A stretch of 64,000 nucleotides of DNA from contig NZ_AUJO01000001.1 in assembly GCF_000424265.1 (NCBI RefSeq), positions 1 to 64,000 on the forward strand, written 5' to 3'. Every line of letters starts with the position of its first letter. Position 1 is the first letter of the stretch. The notes under the pieces were generated by a model. That model was not told where the DNA came from and made no database searches. It saw only the letters and a list, made by a program, of their open reading frames with translations. This DNA comes from Butyrivibrio sp. WCD3002 (GTDB lineage Bacteria; Bacillota; Clostridia; Lachnospirales; Lachnospiraceae). The position numbers and the translations under genes were made by a program. Positions 53,776 to 62,688 of the stretch are shown one piece after another.

Positions 53776-53949
53776 TGTGGTAAATCACTCAAAAGTTAAA
53801 GGAAACGATAATTTTTATAAAGTTTCCATCGAAAGGGCTTGAAAAATGGGGATTATCTGTTAAACTAATAATTAGTTTCTGGGATATAAAAAGAGAGCAA
53901 TTTTTAATAAAAACATTGCAAAATTTGATATGCATATTGATTTATTGCG

Positions 53950-54066
53950 GTGATATGATAAAATCTTTTTATAACAAATGAATTTTTTAACAGTAGAATT
54001 TATAAATCGTTCTGCGGTTTTAATTGTATGAGGGAAAAGGACCGGTGCTTTGCAGCATCGGTCCTT
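53950..54066 (+). ncRNA. Possible short orphan transcript
   Basis: In the 296-base gap between two convergent genes, TAAAAT (53959-53964) is preceded by a TTGATT at a 16-bp spacing. The AAGGACCG...CGGTCCTT terminator follows about 100 bases later. No open frame with a binding site lies between. It could be a small RNA, or the terminator may serve only the flanking genes. Confidence 0.3.
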
Positions 54067-54067
54067 T
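54037..54067. terminator. Terminator between convergent genes
   Basis: AAGGACCG / CGGTCCTT plus TGCT / AGCA stem with an A-run on the left and TTT on the right. It is placed to end the minus-strand gene that stops at 54072. Confidence 0.75.
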
Positions 54068-54071
54068 GCGT

Positions 54072-55340
54072 TTAGTCTGTTTCCTCAGCCTTTTCAAAGG
54101 TTGATTCAATCTTATTACTCAGCCACAGAAGGTCCTGATCAAAAGCCTTAAGAAGAGCCTTTGAATACTTTGACTTTCTCACACTGTCTGTTTTTCTTAT
54201 GGCCAACAGCGATTCACGTATTTCGCCTATAAGCTTCATGGTGGTATCCATTTCCTCTGAAAGAGAAGCGGCACCTCTTATACAGCCGTCGATGACACTT
54301 TTTAGCCCTTCATTCTTGGTGTGAATCTGTTTGTAATTCTTAGATATTTTTTTGCAGAAGGAATCAAAGGCCTTGAGGTAATCTTCAGTTGCGGCGTCCT
54401 TCTTTTTAAGAGTCTCGCGAAATTCCTGGTTCAGAGTAGATAGGCTGCTTATAAGGATATTGGTGTAATTGGTACTCTGCCTGTAATATTCATTGCAGTT
54501 TGATGAATACATATCCATATATTTAGTGCAGTCTCTGTGGGCGGACTCAATAGTATGCATTGAGGAATGTACTGAATTGTAGCCGGTCTCCAGTACTCCG
54601 AGCTCTGCATCAAGGGAAGCGGAGAGCTCATGGATTTTTCTTGATAAGTCACTTATTTCTCCTGCGATTTTTGTGGAGAATTCGCGGCTTTCTTCGCTCA
54701 TATGGGTGGCATCTATAGTTGCATGGAGAGCTAAAAGGTCTGCGGCAGCAGCCAGCTCGCCAAGCTCCTTTTGTCTGGCGGACAGATTCTTAACCTGCTC
54801 GTGATACTGATTTATTGCTGATACGGCATATTCTGTAGATTTTTTTAATATATGGGAAAAGGAAGAGTAGCTTCTTATCTGCTCAACCATTTCCGGATCC
54901 GGCATGTATTCCTCGGAGAGCTTTTTAAGATTTATGGTAGGGATTTCTGTTTCTGCCATAAATACTCGCTGTTCCGGAGATTCAGGCTCCTCCTCAACCG
55001 CGCTGCTTACTTCATCCGCAGCGTTTCTTACCTGTTCCATGGTATTAAGCAGTGTGATCACATCATCAATATGACCTATCTGGTTTTCTCTCATGGCAAG
55101 AAATGCCTTCTGAAGGTCTTCAAAATCCTCATCCTGATCTATGCAAAAAGCATTAAGGTCATTTTCAATCTGATCGCGTCTGCCGCGAAGAGCCATGGGA
55201 ATATCACGGATTGGGGCAATGAGTTCAGCAAGCTTGTGACGCTTTACAACCTCCTGCTTACTTAAGGTAGGAGCAAATTCTTCAAGCGGTATATAGTCGT
55301 TATCAAGTTCGTCGAAAGTGTTTCGCCCAAAAAGTGCCAA
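54072..55340 (-). CDS. Soluble degenerate chemoreceptor-like coiled-coil protein
   Basis: A 422-residue protein with no membrane segment. It is helical throughout, with long heptad-rich stretches. Residues around 213-243 read DLLALHATIDATHMSEESRE and on to KIAGEI. They align with the chemoreceptor hairpin tip ([20 protein letters not shown]...VAEEI) but have lost several CheA/CheW-contact residues. It looks like a decayed or repurposed cytoplasmic receptor. The start is a TTG at 55340, with GGGGAG nine bases upstream; no earlier ATG fits. It is divergent from phoH. Confidence 0.72.
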   Translation of the reverse strand: MALFGRNTFDELDNDYIPLEEFAPTLSKQEVVKRHKLAELIAPIRDIPMALRGRRDQIENDLNAFCIDQDEDFEDLQKAFLAMRENQIGHIDDVITLLNTMEQVRNAADEVSSAVEEEPESPEQRVFMAETEIPTINLKKLSEEYMPDPEMVEQIRSYSSFSHILKKSTEYAVSAINQYHEQVKNLSARQKELGELAAAADLLALHATIDATHMSEESREFSTKIAGEISDLSRKIHELSASLDAELGVLETGYNSVHSSMHTIESAHRDCTKYMDMYSSNCNEYYRQSTNYTNILISSLSTLNQEFRETLKKKDAATEDYLKAFDSFCKKISKNYKQIHTKNEGLKSVIDGCIRGAASLSEEMDTTMKLIGEIRESLLAIRKTDSVRKSKYSKALLKAFDQDLLWLSNKIESTFEKAEETD

Positions 55341-55476
55341 AGCCTTAATCTCCCCAAAGAATTTAACTTCATAGATATCTTTAGTATAGCCTAAATTCTC
55401 ACATTTGAAAATCAGAAAATTTTCTTCAAAAACACAATTTATTGTAATTAAAACTCACTCTAAATACAAAATATGG

Positions 55477-55482
55477 TATAAT
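55477..55482 (+). promoter_or_regulatory. Extended -10 promoter of phoH
   Basis: TGGTATAAT with a poor -35 (CTCACT at 17 bp), suggesting an extended -10 promoter. Confidence 0.5.
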
Positions 55483-55550
55483 TGTTCAAAAGGATAATAC
55501 CCTGTGAAAGCAGGAAATGTTATCTATTATAAGCAGAGGGGAGAAGGTGC

Positions 55551-56942
55551 ATGAAAAAGATCTATGTACTCGATACTAACGTCCTCATTCAGGCTCCGCA
55601 CGCGCTGAGATGCTTCGACGATAATGACGTCGTTCTGCCGCTTGTGGTACTTGAAGAACTGGATACGCACAAACGCGACGAGGGTGAGCGCGGTGCCAAT
55701 GTCCGAGAAGTTATCCGCCTGCTTGAAGCGCTGCGGGAGAAAGGAGATCTGACAAAAGGGGTAGAGCTGCAGGATGGCGCCATGCTTAGAGTTGAGAAGA
55801 ACTATAAGGACGTGGAGCTTCCGAAGGATATGGTGGAATACAAATCCGATAACCGTATCCTGAGAGTATGTAAGGGACTTTCAGATACGCAGAAAAAGAA
55901 GGTCATCCTTGTAACCAAAGACATTCTCATGCGAATCAAGGCGCAGCTCCTTGGAATACAAGCTCAGGACTTTACTACTGAGCAGGTTGTATCGCATGGC
56001 GAGCAGTACTCCGGCCGTATCAGAGTATTTGCACCGGAGGAGATTTTTAAGGAGTTTAGGAGAAAAGGCGTTCCGGTAGAGGCAGTGTACATCTGCGATG
56101 AAAAGGGGGAAAAGGTTAAGCCGGAGCTATATGAAAATGAATTTGTAATACTTCAGAGCGATCAGTCCACCAACAAGACACAGATGGGAAGAGTCGATCA
56201 TGGAGTAATTAAGAAGCTTGAGTTTGAAAAGGCACAGCCATACGGCGTAACGCCGAGAAATGCAGGACAGTACTTCCTTCAGGAAGCTCTTATGCAGCCT
56301 GCTGACAAGGCACCGCTTGTAATAGTAAAGGGAATGGCAGGTACAGCTAAAACCTTCTATTCACTGGCTGTAGGTCTTGAAAAGATGATCAATCGTCCAA
56401 CAGACGAGTACAGACGAATTCTTGTGTGCAGGCCGAATTCACAGTTTGATGATGATATAGGCTTTCTTCCGGGCGATGAGCAGGACAAGATAGGTCCTCT
56501 TATGAGACCTATCATTGATAACCTGGAACAGCTCATTGATTCCAGCGAAGAAGAGCGCTACAAGAATGAGAAGGAACTTCAGGATAAAACAGAGGAGGTC
56601 TTCGAGAGAGGCATTGTTCAGTGCGAGGCTCTCAACTTCATAAGAGGCCGCTCTATTCTTAAGACCTATCTTATTATCGATGAAGCACAGAACATGACAC
56701 CGGCCCAGGCCAAGGGTATCATCACAAGAGCAGGTAAGGATACCAAGATAATCCTTCTCGGGGATCCCAATCAGATAGACCGCCCGTTCCTTGATGAGAG
56801 GACCAACGGTCTGTCCTATGCATCAGAGCACATGAAGGGCTCTGAGCTTTGCTGGCAGATATCACTTACTACAGAAGAGTGTGAGAGATCAAGGCTTGCA
56901 ATGGATGCAATAGGCAGAATGCGAGACAAGGTGACCATGTAG
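55551..56942 (+). CDS. PIN domain and PhoH ATPase fusion protein
   Basis: A 463-residue PhoH2-type protein: a PIN ribonuclease domain joined to a PhoH RNA-helicase-like ATPase. The PIN domain (about 1-145) has Asp8 in YVLDTNVL, Glu35-Glu36 in LEELDTHK and Asp124 in LVTKDILM. The PhoH domain (about 235-463) has Walker A GMAGTAKT at 261-268 and Walker B LIIDEAQN. Proteins of this kind unwind and cut RNA and often lack a separate antitoxin. GAGGGG precedes the ATG. It has its own extended -10 promoter. Confidence 0.94.
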   Translation: MKKIYVLDTNVLIQAPHALRCFDDNDVVLPLVVLEELDTHKRDEGERGANVREVIRLLEALREKGDLTKGVELQDGAMLRVEKNYKDVELPKDMVEYKSDNRILRVCKGLSDTQKKKVILVTKDILMRIKAQLLGIQAQDFTTEQVVSHGEQYSGRIRVFAPEEIFKEFRRKGVPVEAVYICDEKGEKVKPELYENEFVILQSDQSTNKTQMGRVDHGVIKKLEFEKAQPYGVTPRNAGQYFLQEALMQPADKAPLVIVKGMAGTAKTFYSLAVGLEKMINRPTDEYRRILVCRPNSQFDDDIGFLPGDEQDKIGPLMRPIIDNLEQLIDSSEEERYKNEKELQDKTEEVFERGIVQCEALNFIRGRSILKTYLIIDEAQNMTPAQAKGIITRAGKDTKIILLGDPNQIDRPFLDERTNGLSYASEHMKGSELCWQISLTTEECERSRLAMDAIGRMRDKVTM

Positions 56943-56994
56943 AGGCTTTCGGATGTATAGCGCAATAGTAAGCGGCAAATGATTTTGACGCTTA

Positions 56995-57102
56995 TTATAA
57001 TTTGTAGTTCTTGGCATCACAGTTTATCTGGTTGTTTGCCCCGATCCCAATAAGGGAATAAAGGTTGTTGCCAAGAGATCCGTAGCTTGAAAATAATTTC
57101 AT
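56995..57102 (-). other. Small minus-strand frame, possible gene remnant
   Basis: A 35-codon frame ending in a proper stop encodes a peptide that reads like real protein: FSSYGSLGNNLYSLIGIGAN and a CDAKNYKL end. Its codons match this genome's preferred set (CTT, GGC, AAC, AAG). There is no ribosome binding site. It may be the 3' remnant of a lost gene, or chance. The rest of the 308-base gap holds the terminator at 57130 and a promoter near 57204. Confidence 0.35.
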
Positions 57103-57129
57103 AAAAACCGACGTGTTTATCCAAAACAA

Positions 57130-57166
57130 AAGCTCTGTCAGTATAAAAACGCTGATGGAGCTTTTT
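57130..57166 (+). terminator. Terminator downstream of phoH
   Basis: AAGCTCTGTCAG / CTGATGGAGCTT stem (two G-T pairs) followed by TTTTT. Confidence 0.7.
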
Positions 57167-57203
57167 GATATATATGTGGCGAGTCGTAATTTGCTAAAAA
57201 TGG

Positions 57204-57209
57204 TATAAT
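57204..57209 (+). promoter_or_regulatory. Extended -10 promoter of LRR protein gene
   Basis: TGGTATAAT with no good -35, 42 bases before the start codon. It matches the -10 regions before 47399 and phoH. Confidence 0.5.
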
Positions 57210-57250
57210 ATAAGAAGTGGTTATGTTTTTTGTTGAAGAGGGGGATTTCT

Positions 57251-58687
57251 ATGCAAAGCAACGATAGTTTAAGAATGAAAAGAATCAGAAAGGTTATAAG
57301 CGCTGATAATTCGTGTAACCATAGTTTCAAAATTTTCAATAAGTTTGGTAAAGGCAGGAAGCTTGGCATCGTAGCCGCGGCGGCTATGCTTGTTATGACT
57401 TCAATAACAGTTCTTGCAACCACATATCAGATTGATACCACAAATATTTTCAATTATAACAATGAATCCATAAATGCTCTGTCCAATCAGTTCCCTGCAG
57501 GAGAGTTCCTGTTTAAGAGAGGGGATGAAATAACTGTCGGATACAGTAATGTAGGATCTTCTTCCTTCTGTAAAATTTCCGTCTATAAGCAGGATGAAAA
57601 AAGTGTTAATAATATAAATCCGAGCTCCAATTTCAGTAAGGTATCTCGGATTTCCTATGGCGAATGTAAGTCCGGCACCGGTGACATGAGTGCCACTGCA
57701 ACTATTCCGTCCGAGGGTAATCCGTATTACCTGGTTACAGGTGTCAGAAATAATGGATCCAGGGCCGGTGACGAGAATGGCAGATTCACTCAGATTGATC
57801 TGCAGTTCTACGTAATGCCACTGGAAATTAAGGTATCCTATTTCCCTGATGAGAAAAAAGAGTCTCATCGTATAATGACTATTCATGATGACATTACGAT
57901 TAAAGAGTGCATTTTCGAAAAGGACGGCTATGAATGCATAGGCTGGAGCAGGACTCCCGGAGCTACAACACCTGAATATGTTACCGGCGATGTTATAAAA
58001 GTTACAGATTCCTTAATTAAATCTCAGTTCTCTGCAACAGGTGCATCCACAACAGCTGCGGGATTTGGCAGAATAGATGCTGATAACGAAGCCGAGCTCA
58101 CTCTTTATGCTGTATGGAAAAAATCTGATAATAGTGGATCGGGTTCCGGAAATGGTGATTCTTCGACAGGAAGATACGAAACACCGCAGAGACTTGAATC
58201 AGCTGAGCAGCAGCTTACGGTTAAGGGCCAGAATTATAATATAATTTCTGCATCCCAAAATACTGTAGCTTACGCAGGACCTGTAAACAGAAAGCAGGCA
58301 AGCTACAAGGTTCCTTACATGATCAGTCATAACGGAGTATCCTATCATGTTACAGAGATTGCTCCGGGAGCCTTCAGTGGATGCAAGAAGGCGAAAAAAA
58401 TCACCATATCAACATCTATAGTAAAGATAGGGGACAGTGCATTTGAAGGATGCTCAAAGCTTAAAAGCATAACATTACCTTCAAGTGTAAAGGAAATAGG
58501 AACCAGAGCTTTTTATAATTGTAAGAAGCTTTCAAAGCTGACAATTTGCTCAGGAAAGCTTAAGAAGGTTGGAAAGAATGCCCTTGGAAAGACGAAGAAG
58601 GGCATAGAGATTGTGACCCTTACAAAGTACAGGGCAAAATATAAGAAGCTCTTTAAGAAGAGCGGCGCTAAAGGCGCAAAGTACTAA
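57251..58687 (+). CDS. Exported protein with InlB-like repeat and LRR_5 module
   Basis: A 478-residue protein. A long basic start leads to one hydrophobic segment at about residues 38-57 (LGIVAAAAMLVMTSITVLAT), acting as a late signal or anchor. The middle contains a region resembling a Listeria-Bacteroides (InlB B) repeat at about 215-290 (DGYECIGWSRTPGATTPEYV and ELTLYAVWK). A Gly/Ser linker follows. The C-terminal LRR_5 module is at about 310-478 (GAFSGCKKAKKITI, SAFEGCSKLKSITL, RAFYNCKKLSKLTI). The ATG at 57251 follows GAGGGGG. It is probably a surface protein. DinB follows 18 bases after it. Confidence 0.84.
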   Translation: MQSNDSLRMKRIRKVISADNSCNHSFKIFNKFGKGRKLGIVAAAAMLVMTSITVLATTYQIDTTNIFNYNNESINALSNQFPAGEFLFKRGDEITVGYSNVGSSSFCKISVYKQDEKSVNNINPSSNFSKVSRISYGECKSGTGDMSATATIPSEGNPYYLVTGVRNNGSRAGDENGRFTQIDLQFYVMPLEIKVSYFPDEKKESHRIMTIHDDITIKECIFEKDGYECIGWSRTPGATTPEYVTGDVIKVTDSLIKSQFSATGASTTAAGFGRIDADNEAELTLYAVWKKSDNSGSGSGNGDSSTGRYETPQRLESAEQQLTVKGQNYNIISASQNTVAYAGPVNRKQASYKVPYMISHNGVSYHVTEIAPGAFSGCKKAKKITISTSIVKIGDSAFEGCSKLKSITLPSSVKEIGTRAFYNCKKLSKLTICSGKLKKVGKNALGKTKKGIEIVTLTKYRAKYKKLFKKSGAKGAKY

Positions 58688-58705
58688 TATTTTTGGGGAG
58701 GCCGT

Positions 58706-60079
58706 ATGAACAGAACAATTTTTCATATTGATGTAAATTCGGCCTTTTTGTCCTGGTCTGCTGTGAAAAGATTAAAGGATGATCCGACAGCAGTAGATCT
58801 TAGGACAATTCCCTCCGTTGTAGGCGGAGATATAAAAACAAGACATGGAATAGTAACTGCTAAATCCATTCCTGCCAAGAAGTATGGAATTCAGACCGCT
58901 GAGCCGATTACAAGTGCTCTTCAAAAGTGTCCCAAGCTGGTGCTGGTAAAATCGGATTTTAATACCTACAGAACCTATTCGAGAGCTTTCATAGATATTT
59001 TGAGATGCTATTCGGAAATTTTACAGCAGGTATCCATAGATGAGGCATACCTTGATGTTACGGATTTAAAGGATATCGATATTCGAAAGCTTCTTACGCA
59101 GCGTTTTATGGCCTTTTTTGAGAATGATGAAGAGGGTGCTGCATTAAGCCCGGAGGATAGACAACGGCTTTATGATGAAATTCAGAATTCTTCCGAATAT
59201 GATGAGCCTTTTCCTCTTAATGTGGCAGCTGCCATAAGATTTGAGATAAGAAGCAAGCTTGGATTTACGGTTAATGTGGGAATTTCAAGCAATAAGCTTC
59301 TTGCCAAGATGGCAAGTGATTTTACAAAGCCTGACAGGACTCATACGCTTTTCCCTGATGAGATTCAGCAAAAGATGTGGCCTCTTGATATCGGAGATCT
59401 CTATGGCTGCGGGAAAAAGAGTGCGGAAAAGCTAAGATCCATAGGAATTAAAACCATAGGAGATGCAGCAAAGCAGAGTCTGGATTTTTTGAAATCCCAG
59501 CTTGGCGATAAGTTTGGCGAATATCTCTATGCCAGTGCCAACGGAATCGGCTCGGATACGGTTCATACAGAGCAGGAGGATGCAAAGAGCTATTCCAATG
59601 AGACCACGCTTCCGGGGGATATAACCTCCGTGAATTTTGATACGGACCTTCCGCCGGTGGTACGGCATCTTTCGGAGAAGGTTTCCGGCAGACTAAAGAA
59701 GGACGGAGTTTTTGGAGGGACTGTCACTGCACAGGTTAAAACCTCTGATTTTAAGCGCTTTACAAGGCAGATAAGATTATCTGAATCCACGGACAGCGCA
59801 GATGTGATATATGAAAATGCCATGCTGCTTTTGGGCAATCTTCTTAGCGGTGAGAACGGCCTTTTTGAAGAAGGCACCGGAGTAAGGCTTGTGGGCGTTG
59901 GTGTCGATAACCTGGATAATGGAGAATTCAGGCAGGTTAATCTTTTCGACTGGGTTGCCACGGGCAAAGAGGAGATCAGAAGGGAAAAGATAAAGGAAGA
60001 AAAGCAGGAGAAGCTTACTGAAATGGAAAGGCTTATCAAGGGCAAATTTGGGGATAACGCCATAAAAAAGGGAACATAA
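58706..60079 (+). CDS. dinB: Y-family DNA polymerase IV (DinB-like)
   Basis: A translesion DNA polymerase. The palm residues are visible: the first Asp in FHIDVNSAFLSWSA and the SIDEAYLDV motif with the second catalytic acids. GCGKKSAEKLRSIGIKTIGD is the helix-hairpin-helix of the thumb. At 457 residues it is longer than the 350 of E. coli DinB, owing to an insert near residues 145-170 (EEGAALSPEDRQRLYDEIQN) and a basic C-terminal tail (about 425-457). No beta-clamp motif was identified with confidence. GGGGAGG precedes the ATG. The sortase gene begins at the next base after its stop. Confidence 0.93.
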   Translation: MNRTIFHIDVNSAFLSWSAVKRLKDDPTAVDLRTIPSVVGGDIKTRHGIVTAKSIPAKKYGIQTAEPITSALQKCPKLVLVKSDFNTYRTYSRAFIDILRCYSEILQQVSIDEAYLDVTDLKDIDIRKLLTQRFMAFFENDEEGAALSPEDRQRLYDEIQNSSEYDEPFPLNVAAAIRFEIRSKLGFTVNVGISSNKLLAKMASDFTKPDRTHTLFPDEIQQKMWPLDIGDLYGCGKKSAEKLRSIGIKTIGDAAKQSLDFLKSQLGDKFGEYLYASANGIGSDTVHTEQEDAKSYSNETTLPGDITSVNFDTDLPPVVRHLSEKVSGRLKKDGVFGGTVTAQVKTSDFKRFTRQIRLSESTDSADVIYENAMLLLGNLLSGENGLFEEGTGVRLVGVGVDNLDNGEFRQVNLFDWVATGKEEIRREKIKEEKQEKLTEMERLIKGKFGDNAIKKGT

Positions 60080-60931
60080 ATGAGTCAGGGTAATGAAAGT
60101 AAAACTGATAAAAAGAACAGAAGCGGGAGCATTGTTATCAGAGTATTAAGGGTTATTGCAATACTTGTGCTTCTTGGAATAATCATTTACGAGAGCGTTA
60201 TGATCTATAAGGATCAGAAGGAATATGCCATTGCAGTAAATGAGTATGAAGAGCTTAGGAATGACTACATAACTGAGAAGGAAGACAGCATAGAGGATGT
60301 AGTTGTTAAGGATGAAAATGGCGAAGTTATAGGAATTTATCCCAAGCTTGATATCAATTTTGATGCTCTTTATGAGATTAATTCTGATTTTATCGGATGG
60401 CTTTATTTTCCGGCTGTTTCCAAGATTAACTACCCTGTTGTAAAGGAGCAGAGTATAGATCAGTATCTTTATAAAACCTTTGACGGAAAGTACAACAAAG
60501 CCGGCTGTATTTTCATGGATGTGCTCAGTGATGAGAATTTCTGTGGCTACAGCGACATGGTGTTTGGCCATAATATGAAGAACAATTCCATGTTCGGCTC
60601 TCTTAAGTCCATATATAAGTCGGGCGGCGAGGATGTGATAAAGGATAATCCCTTTGTTTACATTTACACCAAGGATCATATTTTTAAGTACAGAATAATT
60701 GGCTATTACAGGACAAAACAAGGGTCCTACAGCTATACAGAGGTGACAAATGAAAAGGAGTATGACGACTATCTTAAGTATATAAAGCAAAATTCCATGT
60801 ACGAGATGCCGTCGGGACTTGGATTTGATGAATATCCTTCGCTCCTTACTCTTTCAACATGTTCCGGACAGTCGGGCAGCGGGCAGAGATTTGTACTCCA
60901 TACGGTAAAGGTACAGACTTTCGACAGGTGA
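60080..60931 (+). CDS. srtB: Class B sortase
   Basis: A membrane-anchored transpeptidase that joins proteins to peptidoglycan or assembles pili. One membrane helix is at residues 18-43, then a sortase fold. The catalytic residues are His164 (VFGHNMKN), Cys261 (LTLSTCSG) and Arg270 (GQRFVLH). At 283 residues the length suits class B. No protein encoded in the window ends in an LPxTG, NPQTN or similar sorting signal with a membrane helix, so its substrates lie elsewhere or use another signal. It abuts dinB and is six bases ahead of a secreted transglutaminase-like gene. Confidence 0.94.
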   Translation: MSQGNESKTDKKNRSGSIVIRVLRVIAILVLLGIIIYESVMIYKDQKEYAIAVNEYEELRNDYITEKEDSIEDVVVKDENGEVIGIYPKLDINFDALYEINSDFIGWLYFPAVSKINYPVVKEQSIDQYLYKTFDGKYNKAGCIFMDVLSDENFCGYSDMVFGHNMKNNSMFGSLKSIYKSGGEDVIKDNPFVYIYTKDHIFKYRIIGYYRTKQGSYSYTEVTNEKEYDDYLKYIKQNSMYEMPSGLGFDEYPSLLTLSTCSGQSGSGQRFVLHTVKVQTFDR

Positions 60932-60936
60932 AGCCT

Positions 60937-62688
60937 ATGAGGGGGAATAGGTCGTTTACTAAGCTTATAGTGATTTTTGGGGCCACGGTTTTATTAATTT
61001 GTGGCTTTGGTGAAGCTGCGCCTTTTACTGTGAAGGCTGCAGCTTTTGATTTATCTGAAGATGAAAGTACTTTTTCTGTGGGAGATCTCCCGGACGTCCC
61101 TGAAAATGAGGAAAGGGAAGCCATAGCTTCTGATTTTTCAGCAAACAGATTAATAAAAAACACAGATCTATCATCAGTAGACCACGGATATTATTACGGA
61201 AAGCTTGATAATGATATCAAGAAGGACCTGTATGACGGAATGTATATAGCCGCTGACAGCAGCAGGCGTCTTGCTTATGGGAAAAAGCTGCCTAATGGCA
61301 ATTCTGAAGCAGCTGTTTCTGCCGTAGCTTGCAATTTCTATACGGGAACCAAGAGCAGAATTAAGTATTACACAGGAAGCAGCAAGGAGTGTACCGAAAC
61401 CGTAAATGAGGCAGTAGAGGCTCTTTGCTACGACCATATGGCAAACGTTGAGTATTATATGTGCGAAGCGAAAATATATGAGTTTAACAGCGGCGGCACA
61501 TATAAGGATTATGTCATTATGAAGCCATATACTTCAGCTGATTATGACAGCATGAATCTGGCAATTAAGGCTAAGGCTAAATACTATGCGCAGCAGATCA
61601 AGACAGCAGGACTTGTAAGTTCATCTAATCCTGCGGAAACCGTTCTAAATGCTCACGATTTTTTCCTGACAAAAGTGAGCTTTAGTATTCCTGTTTCCAA
61701 TAACTCCGGAAACTCCGGATACTATAATAATGCTCACACTGCCTATGGTGCACTGTGCGAGGGAAGCGCTGTGTGCGACGGCTATGCCATTGGTTATGCG
61801 CTTTTATTAAAGGAGCTTGGCATAGAATCCAGAGTAGTTACGGGAAATATTTTTTATTCCGGAAAAAGCGGTGGTCACGCCTGGTCCATGGTCAAAATTG
61901 AAAATGACTGGTATGAACAGGATCCCACCTGGGATGATACCAATGATCTCATAACTCATTCTTTTTATAATAAAACAACGAAGCAGTACAACGATGGGAT
62001 AAACGGTTACAGGCATGTAAGACTTCATCCCTATACAGGCATATTAATTGATGGGGCATACGGTACCAAGTATGCTTATAATGAAAATGGAGGTTTCGTA
62101 TGGCTTAGTAACAGAGAGAACGTAGGTGGAGTATACGACGCAAATACTGCCGTAGAATCAGAGGATTCCGAGACCGTCGCCGACATCATAAAGGAAGAAG
62201 ATGGCATAACATATAGATTATCTGCCGAAGGCAAGGCTATTGTATGCGGGGCAGATATTGGCAACAGAACTGTAATCCAAATCCCGGACACAGTGGCTTT
62301 TGGCGAAAAGAATTATCCTGTTACTGAGATAGCTGATGTAGCATTTGCGGGTAATTCCAAAATCAGGCAAATAAAACTTGGAAAAAATGTCGAAATAATA
62401 GGCAAGAACGCATTTAAGAACTGTAGAAGCCTTAAGACTCTGGATATGTCAGAAGCAAAGCTTTTATCCATAGGGAAAAATGCCTTTAGTGGCTGCAAGA
62501 AGCTGACTATTCTTCGTATAAACGGTAATTATCTAAAGAAGATTGGAACAAAAGTCTTTAAAAACACCGGAAAAAATATTAGAGTATTCATATATGCTAA
62601 GAATATGAAGGTATATAAGAACGTTGTTAAGAAGCTGAATGCTTCCGGGCTAAAGGAAGCGGGCTTTAAATATAAAAGGAAGAAGTAA
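60937..62688 (+). CDS. Secreted transglutaminase-like protein with LRR_5 module
   Basis: A 583-residue exported protein. The signal peptide (about 1-36) ends at VKAAA. A transglutaminase-like cysteine-peptidase domain lies at about 240-340 with the full triad: Cys280 (SAVCDGYA), His314 (GGHAWSMV) and Asp329 (EQDPTWDD). This fold includes proteases and crosslinkers, so the reaction is uncertain. The C-terminal LRR_5 module spans about 430-583 (DGITYRLSAEGKAIV, AFAGNSKIRQIKL, NAFSGCKKLTIL) with a basic end. The start at 60937 follows AGGTGA; 26 upstream codons overlap the sortase gene. It overlaps the next gene by one base. Confidence 0.88.
   Translation: MRGNRSFTKLIVIFGATVLLICGFGEAAPFTVKAAAFDLSEDESTFSVGDLPDVPENEEREAIASDFSANRLIKNTDLSSVDHGYYYGKLDNDIKKDLYDGMYIAADSSRRLAYGKKLPNGNSEAAVSAVACNFYTGTKSRIKYYTGSSKECTETVNEAVEALCYDHMANVEYYMCEAKIYEFNSGGTYKDYVIMKPYTSADYDSMNLAIKAKAKYYAQQIKTAGLVSSSNPAETVLNAHDFFLTKVSFSIPVSNNSGNSGYYNNAHTAYGALCEGSAVCDGYAIGYALLLKELGIESRVVTGNIFYSGKSGGHAWSMVKIENDWYEQDPTWDDTNDLITHSFYNKTTKQYNDGINGYRHVRLHPYTGILIDGAYGTKYAYNENGGFVWLSNRENVGGVYDANTAVESEDSETVADIIKEEDGITYRLSAEGKAIVCGADIGNRTVIQIPDTVAFGEKNYPVTEIADVAFAGNSKIRQIKLGKNVEIIGKNAFKNCRSLKTLDMSEAKLLSIGKNAFSGCKKLTILRINGNYLKKIGTKVFKNTGKNIRVFIYAKNMKVYKNVVKKLNASGLKEAGFKYKRKK

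Noticed and set aside
55551..56942. PIN domain as half of a toxin-antitoxin pair
   Set aside because: It is fused to a PhoH ATPase and there is no small antitoxin gene upstream; this is the common PhoH2 architecture.
59590..60063. Long minus-strand frames opposite dinB and the sortase gene (157 and 214 codons)
   Set aside because: They lie opposite well-conserved genes on the other strand and have low-complexity, non-protein-like sequence; they are shadows.
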